From a virus: a DNA stretch of 63,192 nt. A program made the translations under genes and the position numbers. Below are positions 22,301 through 37,300 of the stretch, one piece after another. The notes beneath the pieces are model-generated. The model had not been told where the DNA came from and made no database searches. It saw nothing but the letters and a program-made list of their open reading frames with translations. The stretch lies in IMG/VR virus record IMGVR_UViG_3300031566_000027, positions 1 to 63,192 of that record. One strand, 5' to 3'. Numbering within the stretch: the first letter of the stretch is position 1; every line of letters starts with the position of its first letter.

Positions 22301-25300
22301 TCCTCGAGGCGGTCCGCCATCCTTTGCTGTCGAACCCTTTTCATCGCCGCCCTGCTAACCTGGGGGCTCTGCCGCTGATAAACCTCTCGATACCACTTGA
22401 TAGCCCGTTCCAATTTTTCCGCCTCTTTTGCCGTTAGGCTTTTCCGGAATTTATGCCGTTGCATTTTTTTAACGCCGGATAGAGGATGGGCCATTGTAAT
22501 TGACCTTTTAAGGCCGGTGGTGGTGCCACCGTATTTATAGTAATAATCATACAAATATCTTTCAGCTGCCTTAAAATCGCCGTATTTCAACGCCTGTTTG
22601 TAATAATATAGGGCGTTGCCTTTGTTTGTCGGCTTGCCGCCGCCACTTTCCTCGCCAATCTTTTCTTTATAATCGATCACCATTTTCCGGGCGTCATAAT
22701 AGGCCTGTTCGCCGGGATCCGAATTATAAAGGACCAGACTTTGCAGATCGGCCATGAAATGCTCGGCCATGTTTTTACCGCGCCCAGGCCTGCCGATCAG
22801 GCGCTTGTAAATCTTATCAAGGCTGAACGTCCGGAGTATGTGCTCTGTGGTATCCCGTATGGGCCTCGGGCTAAACGGATCCGGAAAGGTCGTTTGCCCG
22901 GTTAAGGTTTCAAAAAGCATTTTTGGCTCGGGCCGGAGGGCGTGGATCCCCCGGGTCACAAACGCGATCCCGGCCTCTTTCATCATATCGAGAGGCGTCT
23001 TTTTGCCTTTGGCCAGATCCTTGATATCGTCCGGGAAGTCCTCGAGGCCGAAAAAGGATAGGGTATCTGATAACGCGCCCTGGAACCGAACGGACCGGAT
23101 CGTGCCGTCTGATCGCCGGCCTAAAATCAAATGCAGCTGCCGGCGCCCGGCCTCGCCAAACTCCTTTTCCTCGTCCGGGAATAAGAGCATATTCCATAAT
23201 TGGACCAGGGTATAAAGCATTGTGGCCTTGATTCCAAAACCGACCGCCTTTGTTACCGCCTTTTTAGATGCGATCGCAAGCGGCCGGGATCCGACCTCGC
23301 GGCCCTCATAGCGGACATTTCGCAACATATAGGCATACCGGGGGCTGTTAATCTCAATCCAAGACCAGAATGGCATCATGCGCTTGCGCAAGTATTGGCC
23401 GGATTGAGAGATATTCCCATAATCACCCACCAGTTCCCGGGCCAATTTCGCCGCCCGCTCGGTATCGTCTTTGATGGCGTCTATTTCAACCGGCTTGCTC
23501 GCGCCATAAACGGTTTTGCCGGCCGCTATTTCTTTTTGGAAGTGCCTAAAAGATGCCAATCGCAAGAGGTTCTCGCGCAAGGTTGTCAAATTTTTCGACT
23601 TTTCCCACCACCTAACGGCCAGATTGGGCTTTTCGCCCATGATAATGCCGCGCACAAATTTATCGAGGCCCATTTGTTTGGTGATATCCTCAACCTCTTG
23701 CACGCTCCATCCGGATCCTATCACGCCCAACTTACGCGCCTGATCGAGCTCCGCTTTTAGTTTGCCGGTTGCCTTGCCCTTGTCAAAGGCCCTGAGATCC
23801 CTAAGAGATTGTTTCATCCCCTTTAGAATTTTCGGGTTATAGGCCAGGACGATATCCAAGTCACCGCTCATATTGTTTAAATTGTATTTGAGCACGCGCA
23901 TTGGGTTGATTAGAATATACTGTTTCCAGGCCCGTAACGCCGCCTCTGATATCTGCCCCAGGGCCTTATCCGTTGGCGGAGGCCTGAAATTGTCTAAGGT
24001 TTCAGCCAGGCCGGTCGGCAACACCCAAACTAATTCCTGTCCTTTGGCCAACGCCTGTTTGACGTTTTCCTCTTTGAGCTCCGCCTCGCCGGCAACCACC
24101 GCCCTCAACATACCATCGGTGATCGTATTAACCCAAAACCCGCCTTTACCTGGTTCCGGTTTCCATTGTGTGTAGCCCTCGGGAACTAATTGCTGCCACG
24201 TTAAAAAGTTTTTGCCCAGGTCGGTCCGGATCTGGTTTTTGCGGGCATGAATGTTTTTAAAGATAGTGGCCGCCCAATTCGATCCGGGCTTGCCGGTTCT
24301 AACCAGGTAGGCCAGAAAATCAAACCATTTGCCGTCCGAGATCTCGCCCGGCGGATCGTAATTCTCCGGATCCTTTTTATTCTCGAAACTTTGGGCCAGG
24401 GATTGCACAACATCATCAAACCCGGAATCTATTGCCTCGAGCTCGCCTTTTGACGCCATCCGTTCGAGGGCCCCGCGGGCCATGCCGATCTTTTTACGAT
24501 ACGGGGTTAGGGGGTCTAACTCCTCATCGTTCATAACATCCTGGGCGGTCAAAGGAGTTTTAAGGGTTTTAGAAAGGCGTTCGGCTGCCTCCTGGTAAAA
24601 CCGTTCAAGATTCTTTTCAGTTGCCTCCTGGTGCAATTCCGGCTTGATATCAGCCATCTTCCGGAGGCGTTCTAAAACCCGGGCGGTTTCAAGTTGGGCT
24701 AATTGCTGCGATAGCGCGACAAATTCAGCCTCGATATATTCAGTATTATAATCAAGCAGGGATCCCTTGCGGGCAACCATCCATGGGCGCCAGTGTTTGC
24801 GAACGTCCGGGGATCCGGTTGCTACGTTGCCCTTTTTCTTATCTTTGGTTCCCCAATACTGTAAAACCTGGTGGTGGTAATAATCATCGTAATTTTTGAC
24901 CTCTTTTTTAAGGATCTTGTGCGCGACCAGGCCATCAACCATTTTAGAGATATATTTTTTCCGGGCGGCCAGTGCATCGCGGATCTCAGTATGCTCCGCC
25001 GCCAGGGCTTGAAACTTGCTATAAGCGGTTTCAACGTCCGCCACGGATTCAAAACCAAAAGGCAGGGTTTGCCCCTTAGTCAATAGGGCATCATTTAAAA
25101 GGCCTGATTGGATATCTCGCACCATATCGGCCAAAATGATATTGGTGGCGTAAATATCATAGGCATCAGATCCCAAATTCTCGATAAACCCGCGCATAAC
25201 ATCGGCGGTTTGCTGCTTGACAACCTCGGGTATCTCTTGATGGATGCGCAAGATATCGGCAAACTGCGCCCTGAGTTTGGGATCCTCGACCTGGTTTAGC

Positions 25301-28300
25301 GCCGGAAAATGCTGCCGTTGTGCTTTTAACTCCTCATATTTTTTGCCGGCAACATCTTTAAAGGCCGTTTTGCCTACGCCTTTGGCCGCGGCCATTCGCT
25401 TTTTTTGCTCGGGCGTTAGGATATGGCCATACTCGATTTTTTTACCCTTGCGCGGGGGTTCTTTCTTTTGCCTAAAGGCGGGGGCGGCGCCGGCGATCGG
25501 CTCGACCGCTTTGCCCGCTTTTGCAAACTGCCTGGCATTTGCGATCAGTGCCCGGATCTCTGCATCCGATAGTTTCAACTTGATACCCGCGGCCCGGATC
25601 CACTCCCGGATAGCCCGGACCATGCGATCAAACCACCTGGATTCAATCTCTTGCTGTGCCTGGCCGGCAAACCATTCCTCGGCGGCCTGGGCGCGGCCCT
25701 CGGTGGTTTTCATATCGAGGCCCAGGGTTGCCCCGATCGCGTCAACATCTCTCTTTTTGGCGATATAAAGATCCCTTAATACCGGGTAAATCTTATTACC
25801 CAGGATGCCCCGGATCCCATGATGGCCAAACGCCTCATGCAAAAGGGTTGTGGTGGTTTCCGCGTTTGATCCTAAATTTTCAGCGATCAGATAAATCGTA
25901 TTATTATAATAGGCGCCGGCGATCAGGCCCGCGTCTTTATAATTGGCTTTAAGATAGTCCTTAACGTCCTGGGGGAGGCCCTCTTGCGTGCGGTAGATCT
26001 TAACGTACGGGGCCCCTTTAGCCCATTTCACCCGGACGGCATCAACCATTGTTTTAACCTGCTCAACCGTTTGCGGGGTCGCCGGTGCAAATTTTTTGGC
26101 CCTGGGCGCCGGAGCTCCGGCCTCGCCCTTGATGGCTGCCGGCGGTTCGGGTTCATATCGGACCTCGGCCACAATATCATTGACTCCGCTATCATCCCGG
26201 TGCACGATATGATTTTCGCCCGCCACATCTTTTCCTAAATGCCAGGTGCCCGGGCCGGCAAGGCGTTCCACCATCAACCATAGTTCGGGGGCGATGCTAT
26301 AAAAATCATTCTCTGATTTAATCCAAAACTTAGTTGCCGCTTGCGGTGCATACCGGGTGCCCTTAAAAATTGCGTGTGCCTCCTCCGCGCTATTGGCGTT
26401 CTCAACCTCATAAAGCACCTGGTTCGTTTTGGCCTCTATGATATCCCAATAACCGCCGCCCTTATCCACGGCCTCAACCTCGGCCGCGGGCTCGATCGTG
26501 TACTCCTGCGGAGGCTCGATCTCTGGCCCGGGGTCCGCCTCGAATAGCGAGGCCGGCGCCGGCGAATTGTAAGCATACCCGGGATCGAATTTTTTACGTT
26601 GCTCCCCGAAAAAGGTTTTTAAATCGAAACTACCCTCCCGGACCATAAAGGCCGGCGGATCCGTGGAAAATTGCTCTTGCTTCGGCCAGATATACCCGCC
26701 TTGCGTTTTCCACTTATCTTTTTCGGCAAAATCTTCCAGTATCGGCACCGGGGCTTTATAGTCGCGGACCGGCCTGGCGCCCTCAACCGCCATACCGGGT
26801 GTGGCCGACATTTGTGCCTCAACCTCGGCCAAATCCTTTTCGGCCTGTGCGTACTCATTCTCTTTGGGCCATTTCGATATAGCAACCTCCTCGAGGGCCG
26901 GCTTTTTGCCGTTTAATTCGGCTATTTCATCCTGGGCCTCGCCTATAATTTTATCAAGGTTTGCTATAAAATTGGTAACGGATCTGGATACGTTCCCGGT
27001 GATTTCCGGCGGGGCCGCCTTTTTTTCGCCCAGGGCATCGGACCAATCGGCAAGAGCGTATGAATTTGAAGTAACGCCGTTTTTGAGAGTCAACCATCGC
27101 CGGGCCCTATCGCCGGCGGCACTTTCGATTAAGGCCTGGGCCTTAATCGGTTTGAATTTGTATTCCTTGACCGCTTTGGTTTTGGTTTTGCCATCTTTAT
27201 CTTTTTGCTCGTTGCCATCTTTATCGAGAACCGGGCGCTCGACCTCAACCTCCTCATGGGCGCCAAAAACGAGCGTTGGTTCGCTTTTTTCCTTATCCCA
27301 CCACTTGCCATCCTTAACCGGCCGGGTTTTTTCGACCGCCGCGGCCAGGGAGTCTGCGATCTTCTTGCCGTCTTTTTTAAGCACCAGGATATCATCGGAT
27401 CCGGTAAAGCGGACGGCGGTTATCGGTTCCATGATCGCCTTACTCTTTTCCTGGGTTGCGATTCGAGATTCGAGGGTTTCGATCCGGGTCGGCATCGCCA
27501 CAAGTTGATTTTTGGCATCCCGGACCGTATTAAGAAACGAACTCCGCTCGAGGCCCAATGTCCGGACCAAATCCATTAGCTCCGACTGTTTGCGCAATAG
27601 GGGATTGCCCGAGGCGTCCGCCTCCATTTCTTTCGCGCTCATCACTTCCTCGGAGATATCCTCGATAACATCGATATTGATATCTCCGGACAGTGCGGAA
27701 TGGAGCACCTTGCCCTTTTGGAAGATTTTCCCCCACCGGTGCGCGTCCACGCTCTTTTCGGTAATATAGTTAAAGATGCGCACGCCATCTTTATCGGTGT
27801 AGATATTGCCCGAGCGGATCCCGCGGCCGTTCCTTTGCTCCCAGGCCGAATAGTTCCACCAAACATCTAAATGGTGGATATCTGAAACGCGCTTTTGAAC
27901 ATTAACCCCGGTTCCGGCCTTTGTGGTGGATCCGATCAGCACCCGGACCTCGCCGGCGTTTACTTTTTTAAATAGGCGCCTGAGATTAATCGCCTTTTTC
28001 TCTTTATTTGAATGATCGGCATCGTGGATAAATGCAATTTGATTCTTAGGGATCCCTAATTTTATCAATTCATCTTTGAGGCCGTCATAGGTATTGAACC
28101 CAAGGCCCGAGTTTTCAAATGCGAACAGATCGTCTTCATACTCTTGCCTTTTTTCATCGCTCATGTTTTCGATCTGTTCATCTGTTTTGTACTTAAATGC
28201 TTTTAAATACCGGCCGGGCACGCCCATATCGGCAAACACCAGTTGAACGCCCTTGTCTTTTTTTTCTGCTTTCCATCGCTCGAAAATTTTACGCGAGGCT

Positions 28301-31300
28301 ACATAGATCTTAGAGTCCTTTTGCATTTTTGTGTTTGCATAAGGCCCCGGGGCCGGAATCCAAGTATCAGTTTTTGGATCCCACTTTTTACTATTTAACA
28401 ATCGCTGATCGATGGCAACCATGCTCATGTTTGAAATGATGCGCAACATATTATCCGGGCGGCCCTCGTATTCGGCATTTTTAGGATCCTGCTCTATCGC
28501 CTCGACTCGATCCCTCACCACGTTTTCAAAATAATCGATAACGTATTTATTGGGTTGGATGGTCATTCCGATTGGTTTCCCGCCATAAACTACTGGCCGG
28601 GCGATATCGGTATCCTCGGCTCGCACGCTATCGATGTTCTGAAATGCGGTTGCAAGCAAACGGCCGGCGTTCACGATACGCCTATTGGTTGTTACCGTTT
28701 TAAATTTCTGACCGGCGCCATCCCATTCAAGTTGGGCCCCGATATCTCCATAATTGGCAATCCATCTATCAAACCGCCATTGGCCCTGCCGTTTTGCCTC
28801 GTCTGGTTGCAGCGCCCTTTGCAGGTTGTAAAATTCAGCGATCGAGTTGGTGAGGGGGGTTCCGGAGGCCAATACGATGCCGTCCTTTTTCGCCTGAGTA
28901 GCATTTAACCATTGTGCTTTCCGGAAAAAGGCCTGGGCGGTCTTGCTGCCGGCGGGGTTTAGCCCGGTAATTCGATTAAGGCTTGTCGAAAACGGGATAT
29001 TTTTATAGGCGTGTGCTTCATCGACTATCATCAAATCCACGCCGATATCGTCAAAGTAAATTTCCTGGGCCTCTTTTGCCTCTGCAAAAGTTCCGGGAGC
29101 CTTTAACTTGGCCTCTAAGGCCAGGATCCGACCTTGAATATCTTGCTCTATGATCCGGGATCCGGCCGCCTTTGCCTCCTCGAGGACTTCCCGCAACTCC
29201 ATCAATTCCTCATCGATAAAGGTTTTTTCAGCCTCGGGGGATAAGGCGATCCGGTTTAGATCCTGCTGCCGCATGATGGCGATATCAAAATCGTTTAGCG
29301 CCATCTTTTGAAGTTGTTTCCGAGCTCGCTCTTTTACGGTGGATACCTGGATCGGCATTACGTTTGCCAGGGGGTAAAGCCTTTTAATTTCCTCAACAGC
29401 CTGGCCCATCGTGGAGTCGTTCAACGTAACGTAAAGAACCTTTTTCTTGCCCTTTAACCGTTTCGCCTCCATGCCGATCATGGCCATTGTCAAGGTTTTG
29501 CCGGCGCCGACCTCATGCGCAAGATAGAGATTGCCATTTCTTAAATACTGCCATACGGCGTTTACCTGATGATCGTAAAAAACCATCTTATCATCAACGC
29601 CCAACTCTTTAGCCTCGGCGGCCGTCAATACCTCCATGCTCTTGCCGGGAAATGTTAAATGGGCGCCATCATAGTGCGACCGAGTTGAGGTATTAACGAT
29701 ATCGTTAAAGCGGACCTGGGCCTCCTCGGCGCGGGCAGGATCGGCAAACAGCCACCGGTTAAATTCCGCCTGGATCTCTTGTAGCTTGGCCACGGCGCCG
29801 GCCGTTGCCACTTCATCAACATAGACTTTCTTATCCACTTTATAGGTGACAACCGGCACTTTGCCCGCCAGGGCATCGGCCATCAACTTAAAAAAGCTCG
29901 CCCTGGGAGTGCCCCAAACAGACTTGGCCTCAACGCTAGTCTTGTACTTCTCGATATCGCGTCTAGTTTGGGCCTTGCTGCCGCCATATCTCGGGCCGTT
30001 AAAGGTAAGATTCCAGATCCCGGTGAATGGATTTAATTCTAAAACAGGCCGGAGCTCGTTACCAATTTTCAGCTTTTCTTTTATGAAATCCGCGATATGT
30101 GCGCCCTTTAACCAGGACGCGCCAATTCGCGCCGTTATTCGGTGCGCGGGGATATCATCAGGCAAGGCGGCCTCTAATAGCTTTACGTTCCGCTCATATT
30201 CCGGATTATCAGCGGCCATGGATCTGGCCACTTTCAACTTTCGCCGCACGTTGCCGGCCAGGTATTCATCCATCGTTTCAAGGATCCCGGTTTCCGGGTT
30301 CTCGATAACTTTATCGAGCACGCCTTTTAATACGGTATCCGGATCGGTGCCCCGGAGCTTGGCCATGTAATCAAGGTTTGGATATCCAAATTCATCCAAG
30401 GCCATGCTTAGGGCGTCATGGTCGGTGTTCGCAAAATCGGGCCGCTTTTCGGTTCCTACAATCTTTTTGGTGAATAGGTCCGCGAGTTTTGTGACTTTTT
30501 CGGTATCGGGATCATAGGTTTCGAGGGTTGTAACCCACGCGGCATCAGTGAGGGATACATAAATTTTAAGGTTTTTAGGATCATTCAGAGGGCCAAACTT
30601 TTTTACAAATTGATTGTAGGCCTTTTTTAATTCTTTCTGTTCGGCCTTGATCTCTGCCTCGGGCAGGTTTTGCTTTTGCGCTCTTAAAGTCGCCCGCACC
30701 TGGTCCAGGATCTTAATGTATTGCCGGCCAAGTTTATTAGCCCTCATTTCAGCGGGCGTGGTGTTCGGCCACACTTCCTCCTGGCCGTCCACCTTTTCTG
30801 AAACCTGGTCCTTATCGTTTAGATAAAGCCCGCCCTCTTTTACCGTTCCGGGTGCAGATATTATATCATCGAGGGATAGATCCGCTTTTACGACCTCGGT
30901 TTCAACTATGCCCACCGGGAACGCCGCGGCCTTTTCGGCCAGGGTCCGGGCGATATTATCATCGATTTTAACAACGCGCAGTTTATCAGCGCCCCATCGA
31001 TCCTGTACTTTTTCAAGGCTGCCGGCGATCATATCCGGGTGCTTGATAAAGTAATCGTTGTAAATAATATCGTTGCCCTCATCGACCGCCTGGGCGGTCC
31101 AAATATCGGGCTCAATCCCTTTAAATTCGCTGCCCTCAATGTTTTTACGGAATACCAGGATATCGGTAACAACTCCGGTGGCGCTGTAAATGGCCGATGG
31201 CAGGCGGATGGCGCCAACAAATTCGGCCTTTTGGGAAAATTCCTGTAAATGGCCGCCGCCCTTATCCATCGTGTTCGAGGTGGTTATGGCCATCGCCAAA

Positions 31301-34300
31301 CCGCCCGGGGAGGTAAGATCGAGCATTTTATTAAGGTAATAGTTATGGAGTTTGTGCCCGGCCTTGTTATGTTTCGTATCGGACGGCGAATAGTTAGCAA
31401 ACGGCACATTTGTTATGGTGAGATTGTATCGATTCAGGGGCTTTTTAGAATCCTCAAACCCCTGATGTTCGATAGAGGCTTTTTCGTATAGAGCTCGGGC
31501 GATCCGGGATGAAAGGCCATCCTTTTCAACACCCTGGACGGAAACGCTTTCCGCTAATTCATCTGGCATCGTACCGGTGAAAACGCCGTTTGCCCCAAAG
31601 GCCGGGTCTAAAACCTGGCCGCCGGTGAATCCTAACCGTTGTGCCAGTTTCCACATAAACCGCGCAACCGGCACCGGTGTATAATAAGACGATACGGAGG
31701 ATTTTTCTGCATCCGAAAGCTCCTCATCGGTCATTTCTGCCCTAACCAGTTCGGCGCGGACCGCCCAGGCATCTTTAGGACTCCACGCAAACAGTTCTGA
31801 CATACCGCCCCAACCAGTATAGCCGGCCAGGATATCTTTTTCTTTTTGGGTTGCGGATCGTTGCTCCGCCTCGACTTGATTTAATACTTTGAGTGCTGCA
31901 AGATTGGCATTAAAGCGGTCATTTACATTTGATGCAGAATTAAGCGATTCATCAGTTATTCGGTAGTTTCCGGGGGTAGCAGGATATGCTCCTGTATCAC
32001 TATCTCCCTCGCCGCCATCGGTTTCACCCCTCTCCTTACCAGGTCGGCCATCGCCTCCTCCGCTTTCCCCACGCTCTCCCTGATCTCCTGGTTCAACCTC
32101 CCCCGCCTCTCCAACCCCTTGACCAGGGCGGGTAGGTATTTCGTCCAGTGCGTCCTCGCCAGTTTCTCCCAACTCAGATTCATCTTGGGCCCCCTCTTGA
32201 ATGTAAGTGGCGGTATCACCGTCATAAATGAAATTTGTGAGCTTATAGCCAATTATATCATCGGGGTGCAACATTGTCAAGTATCCGACCGCCCCGGCTC
32301 CCCCTTGCCCCTCCTCTTTATAGGATTTATCATAGGCAGAATATCCATCCGGTTGCATCATCGGCCCCAGGCCGGTAGCGTCATATCGATACCAGTAATA
32401 GCCGTCCGGGGATTGCTCTGAGGACCAAATTGCTTTATACCGCTCCTCGATCTGATCCAATAAGGCTTGTTTTTCCTGTTCTAACCTCTCCGCCTGTATG
32501 GTTTCAAAGTCGACATAATCATCTTTCATGCTCGGGTTGCCGTCCGCATCCCACTGAACGCCATCGAGGAAATGCGAAATCTTTTCGGCAAATTCCTCGC
32601 GTTCCTGGCCGGCAGGATAAACAAGATGAGATCCTACAACGCCGGCGCCGCCGATCCGGCCGGCCTCCACGAAATCATTTACAAGATAATTGTTTGTGCC
32701 GGGCAGGGTATCATAAACCCAGGCCTCGAACGCTCGCGCCCACATTTCCTCGCGGCGGGCGGTATATACGGGGTCCAGGGCCAACGCCGTTTTATAATAA
32801 TCGGTCCGTTTTTTAACCGCGTCCTTGTATCGCCTGGATACTTCCTCTTTTATAAAATCAAGCCTGGTTTGCCCTTTTTTAAGCACCAGGCGTTTCATAA
32901 ATCCACTTTCCGGATCCATGATCTCATCGGCCAAACGCGGCCCGGCCTCCCAATCGTACCGGTCCATAAAGGCATCAATCAGACTTTCGAGCTTGGTTTC
33001 AACGTCTGAGGGCGCCTGCGCGTGGAAACCGTGACTCCATTCATGCGCAAGGGTGCCATCGCCATTATCCCGGGTAAAGTTGATGGTCCGTAGATCCGGG
33101 AAATAAGCGGCTGCCGCGCCCTTGGCTTTGTGCCCCAGGTTAGCAAATTGGATGGCCAGGCCATTTGCCAGGCCCATCGCTTTATCGGTTCCCGTTTGGA
33201 TCACCGCGGCCAGATCCTTAAAGGCATCAAAGGCGGCGTTTACTACCCGGTGGCGTTCTGCCTGATCAATCCATCCGGCAGTACCAAAACCCACGCCGCT
33301 AAAGCCAAACGGATCCTTTAACTCCTCGGTTTTTGTCAGTGGTTGACCTTTGCGGTAATCCGGCAAGCCGGTTCTGATAACCTCTTTATTCTTTTCCCGG
33401 TTGTGGATATCGATCTCGGAAAGCAGGATATCGTTTTCCTGGGCGAGATACTTTTGCCATCGCTCGGTTAAAAACTCGTAAAGGGTCTTTTGGTAGCGAT
33501 TGACGATAAATTCCTGGTTCCACAATTCGGCGTTAAGCAGATTCTTATCAATGTCGTAAAAATCCGGGTAAACACCATCACCCATGACGCCCGGAGGAAT
33601 AAATAGCCGCTGTAAATCTCCAACTGCATCCATTATGGTTAGTTTGTTAGAAAAAGTGTTGACCACCTTTTCCATGTGTTTGCCGTATTGAGTGGCCAGG
33701 TCTTGCAGTTCGCTAATCTCATGGCCGGCATCTAACCAGTTTTGCACTCGGGTTTCCCACTTTTTCTCGCTGCGATAACTGTGGCTCCCGAGTGACGCCT
33801 CGCGCTCAACGTAGTCCTTAAAGGTGGCAAACATCTTTTTTGCCGCGTTTCTGAACCGCGGCAGGCCATAAGAGGCGCCCTCTGGAAAATCAATATTCCA
33901 GATATTAGCAGGGGCCATCTTATCACCGATAATCTTAATCTGAGTTTTGGGCGGTTTGCCCTGGATCCCCCTGGCTAAATCCTCCGGATCGTACACATAG
34001 CCCACGTTTTGAAAATTACCCAGGGCCTTTTTTGCCGCGGCGATGGCCGCCTTAGTTTCTTGAATGAATCGCCTGAGATATGGCTTTATTCCGTTGCCAA
34101 ACCGTTCAACAAAGAAATTGAAAAATTCTTTTAAGGATTTTCCGGCCGACTTCATGTGTTCATAGGCCGATTGGAATTTGGGTTTTGCCTTTGCGTAGGT
34201 ATCTTCATCAAAGGTGACGCCCATTGATAGCTTGGTAGTTCCACCGAAAAGATCATAAAGACCGGATAGGGCATCCTCGGCGCCGGCTAAACCCTCGGCC

Positions 34301-37300
34301 GCCCCCTCTTGTATAATCTCGGATAATGGTTTGGCCGGTTTGGGTTCCTTTGCCTTGCGCGGGGCCCGCTCTTTTGGCGGAGCTTTCGGGCCCTTGGTCG
34401 GCTTTTCAGCCCCGGTTAAATTATCGATCTCTGTTTTTGCATCGGCTAAAGATTTGGTGTTAATAATCCGGGCGTTATCTTTTGATACTATAAATTCACC
34501 GGAGGTCAATGACGCTGTAATTAAATATCCTTTATATGCGGTTGTATCCCCGGGCTTTAATTCGGCTTTCGGCGCCGCCGGTTCTTCCTCGCCGGTTTCA
34601 TCGAGCATTTTATCAATTTCTTCATCGGTAAGGTTTTCGATCTCGGCCTCTATATCGGGCGGCGGGGGCGGGGGGCCTGGCATTACAAACTCGCCGCCAT
34701 CTAAACCCCGGAGCTCATCGAGCTCAACTTTAGCGCGTTCCGGCGTTCCGCTAACCGTATGGGCCCAATATTTACCCTTATCCTTGCCCCGCTTAATCGG
34801 CTTAACGTCCGAGATATCAACCCAATCGCCCTTGATTTTTGCCTGGCCGATAGCTGCCGGCTTTGGTTCCTCATCGGCGGGCGGGGCCCCGGCCTCTGCT
34901 ATTCGTTCCTCGTCTGGTGTCGGCCTGTCATATTCCCATACACCATAAGGCCCAAAATCCTGGGCCGTTACAGTGTCTTTTGTTGTTTCAACTTGATCCT
35001 CTCTTTTGGCTATTTCGGCGGCCTCGTCTGCGTCTATATATCGGCCGGTGCTTGTAACAAATCCCCTGTGCACATCTTCATATTTACCCTTATACCCTCG
35101 ATCTTCGGCCTCTACCATGGCCGAGGGGTGGCTAGTTGACTCGATTATGGTGCCATCTGGCAATCGAATTGCCGCCGCCATAATTTTCTCAACCTCTGCC
35201 GGTGCCTCTTTTTTGGCCTTTTTCCTGGCACCCTTTTCGCCCTTTCCGGTGCTTTCCAGGGGCGCTGCGGGTGCTGCCGCCGGTGCTAACGCCGGGTGAT
35301 CCTCGTACTCTTTATAAAATTCGATCTCATTCTCCCGGGCCTCCGGAACCACTGCTAATTCGTGAACTAACTCCCAGGTCAAATCCGCACCCTCAATATC
35401 GTGATTATTGGGGGCGGTATAATACCGGCCATCGTCCAGGGGATAAACCATCTTGCCGGCGAAATCTCCAACTCCATCGGTTACGGCGGTGGTATCGAGT
35501 TCCTTTTCGGGCAACCTTTCATAATCAAGGTGGTCGGATAAGAAATCTCTAATGCTTTTGGCACTTCCCTCCTCGAACGTCCTGCCGTGATATTCGGCCT
35601 CTCCGATATCGGTTTCGGCGTCCACCTGGGCGGCGGCGCCTCCGAGCTCCGCCTCCATATCCGCCGGCATATCGCCCTCCATCGGGCCTCCGATGAGGGT
35701 TTCGTATTTGGTTTGATCGAGCTTGGCCCTGGTGAATTTATCAAGGCGGTCAAATTGTTCGCGGATCTCGGGAACATCATCAACATAAAAGTATTTTTCA
35801 ATCCACTTTTCGAGCATTTCCCGTTTGGTGGCCAGGTCGGCGGTATATTGCAGATCCGGGAATCCGACCATAACGGAAACATCATCAAAGTATTGAGCGA
35901 GGATTTTCTTTAATCCGCGATCGTGCCCCTCTAAGATCGCTCGGTTTTCCTCGGTGGGCGCCCCCGGGGGCATGGTTACAGGTTTCGCTTTTTTGGCCTT
36001 TTTGCGAGCACCCTTTTCGCCCTTGCCGGTGCTTTCGAGAGGCTTGACCGTTTCGCCTGTTTTCTCTTTTTCCCATTCAACCGCCCGGCGGATAAGGTCA
36101 ACCCGGTCCATTTCCGGCCGGATCTGCTCCTCGGATAGGCTTAGAATATCATGGAAAACCTTGAAATCGAGATCATCCTCGATGGCCCATTCGCCCTGTT
36201 GCCTGGCAGCATCCACCGCCTCACCCAGGGCGCCACTTTCAACCCTGGTTATAAACTCATCGACAAACCCATCGGGCATCCCTTGATCTTTGGCGATCGC
36301 CCGGATCTGGTCCTCGGTGAGGGTGCCAGGCATTTCGGTATATTCATCACCCATTCGATCGGTATAATCCGGGGCGATATCCTGATACTGCTCGAGGGGC
36401 AATAAGGCGCCCTCATTGGCTTTTTGGGCCGCCCTGGCGGAATAAATCTCCGGCTTTAAGGTTCGGCCGGCCTGGGATCTCAGGCGATTGGCGTCCGCGA
36501 TAATTTCAACGCTCGGGGATAGGCGCCGCAATTCATCCACCATTTCCTGAAATTGCTTTCTTTTCGGGCTTATGCCTAACAGGTGGACCGTTTTAGGCGG
36601 GTTTTCATGCTTAAAAATATCCTCATATTCGGAGGGTTGGATCGGTTGCTTATTCGAGGGAAACCCGGCGATAGCCCGATCGAGGTTCTCCGGATCCATA
36701 ACCTTTTGCATGGATCCCCAAACACCGCGCAAACCTGGCTCATAATCATCGGCCGGCCGGTGCACTGGCAGTATGATCCGGGTTCCCAGGGCGGCGATCT
36801 CGTTAATCTCCTTGCGGTATTTCTCGGCCATCGTGTACGACTTAACAGGATCCCCAATAACATCGGGCGCCACCACCACCAGGTTTTTAGCACCCTCGCC
36901 GGCCGCTTTTGCGATCCGCAAGTAATTTTTGAGGACCGCCGGCCAATTAACCTCGCTACCGTTCATAAAGGCGCCAAACGCCCCGGAATCGATAAAAACC
37001 TGGCCGCCATCCTTTAAATACTGGATCAACTCTTTTTCGCCGTTTTTCGAGAGCTCCGCGATCTCAACGCCGATCGGAACGCCGGCCGCAATATGACCTT
37101 TCATATCTGAGATCCGGCTCGCGCCGCTATAATAATTTGTTACCTCTTTCGGTATCGGGAGGCCACTTTCAACCGTCCGCACCGGGGCGATCCTTGGGCC
37201 GCCCTCGGGCTCAACCTTTTTCTTAGGTGGCAACGTGGATGGCATCGTCCGGACCGGTGCACGCCTGCCGCCGCCCTCGGGTTCCACGGCGGGTTTTTTA

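Noticed and set aside
26801-27508. Long plus-strand frames opposite the giant gene (for example 235 codons)
   Set aside because: They are shadow frames of the 6001-residue gene; no ribosome sites, no recognisable domains, and residue composition typical of antisense reading.
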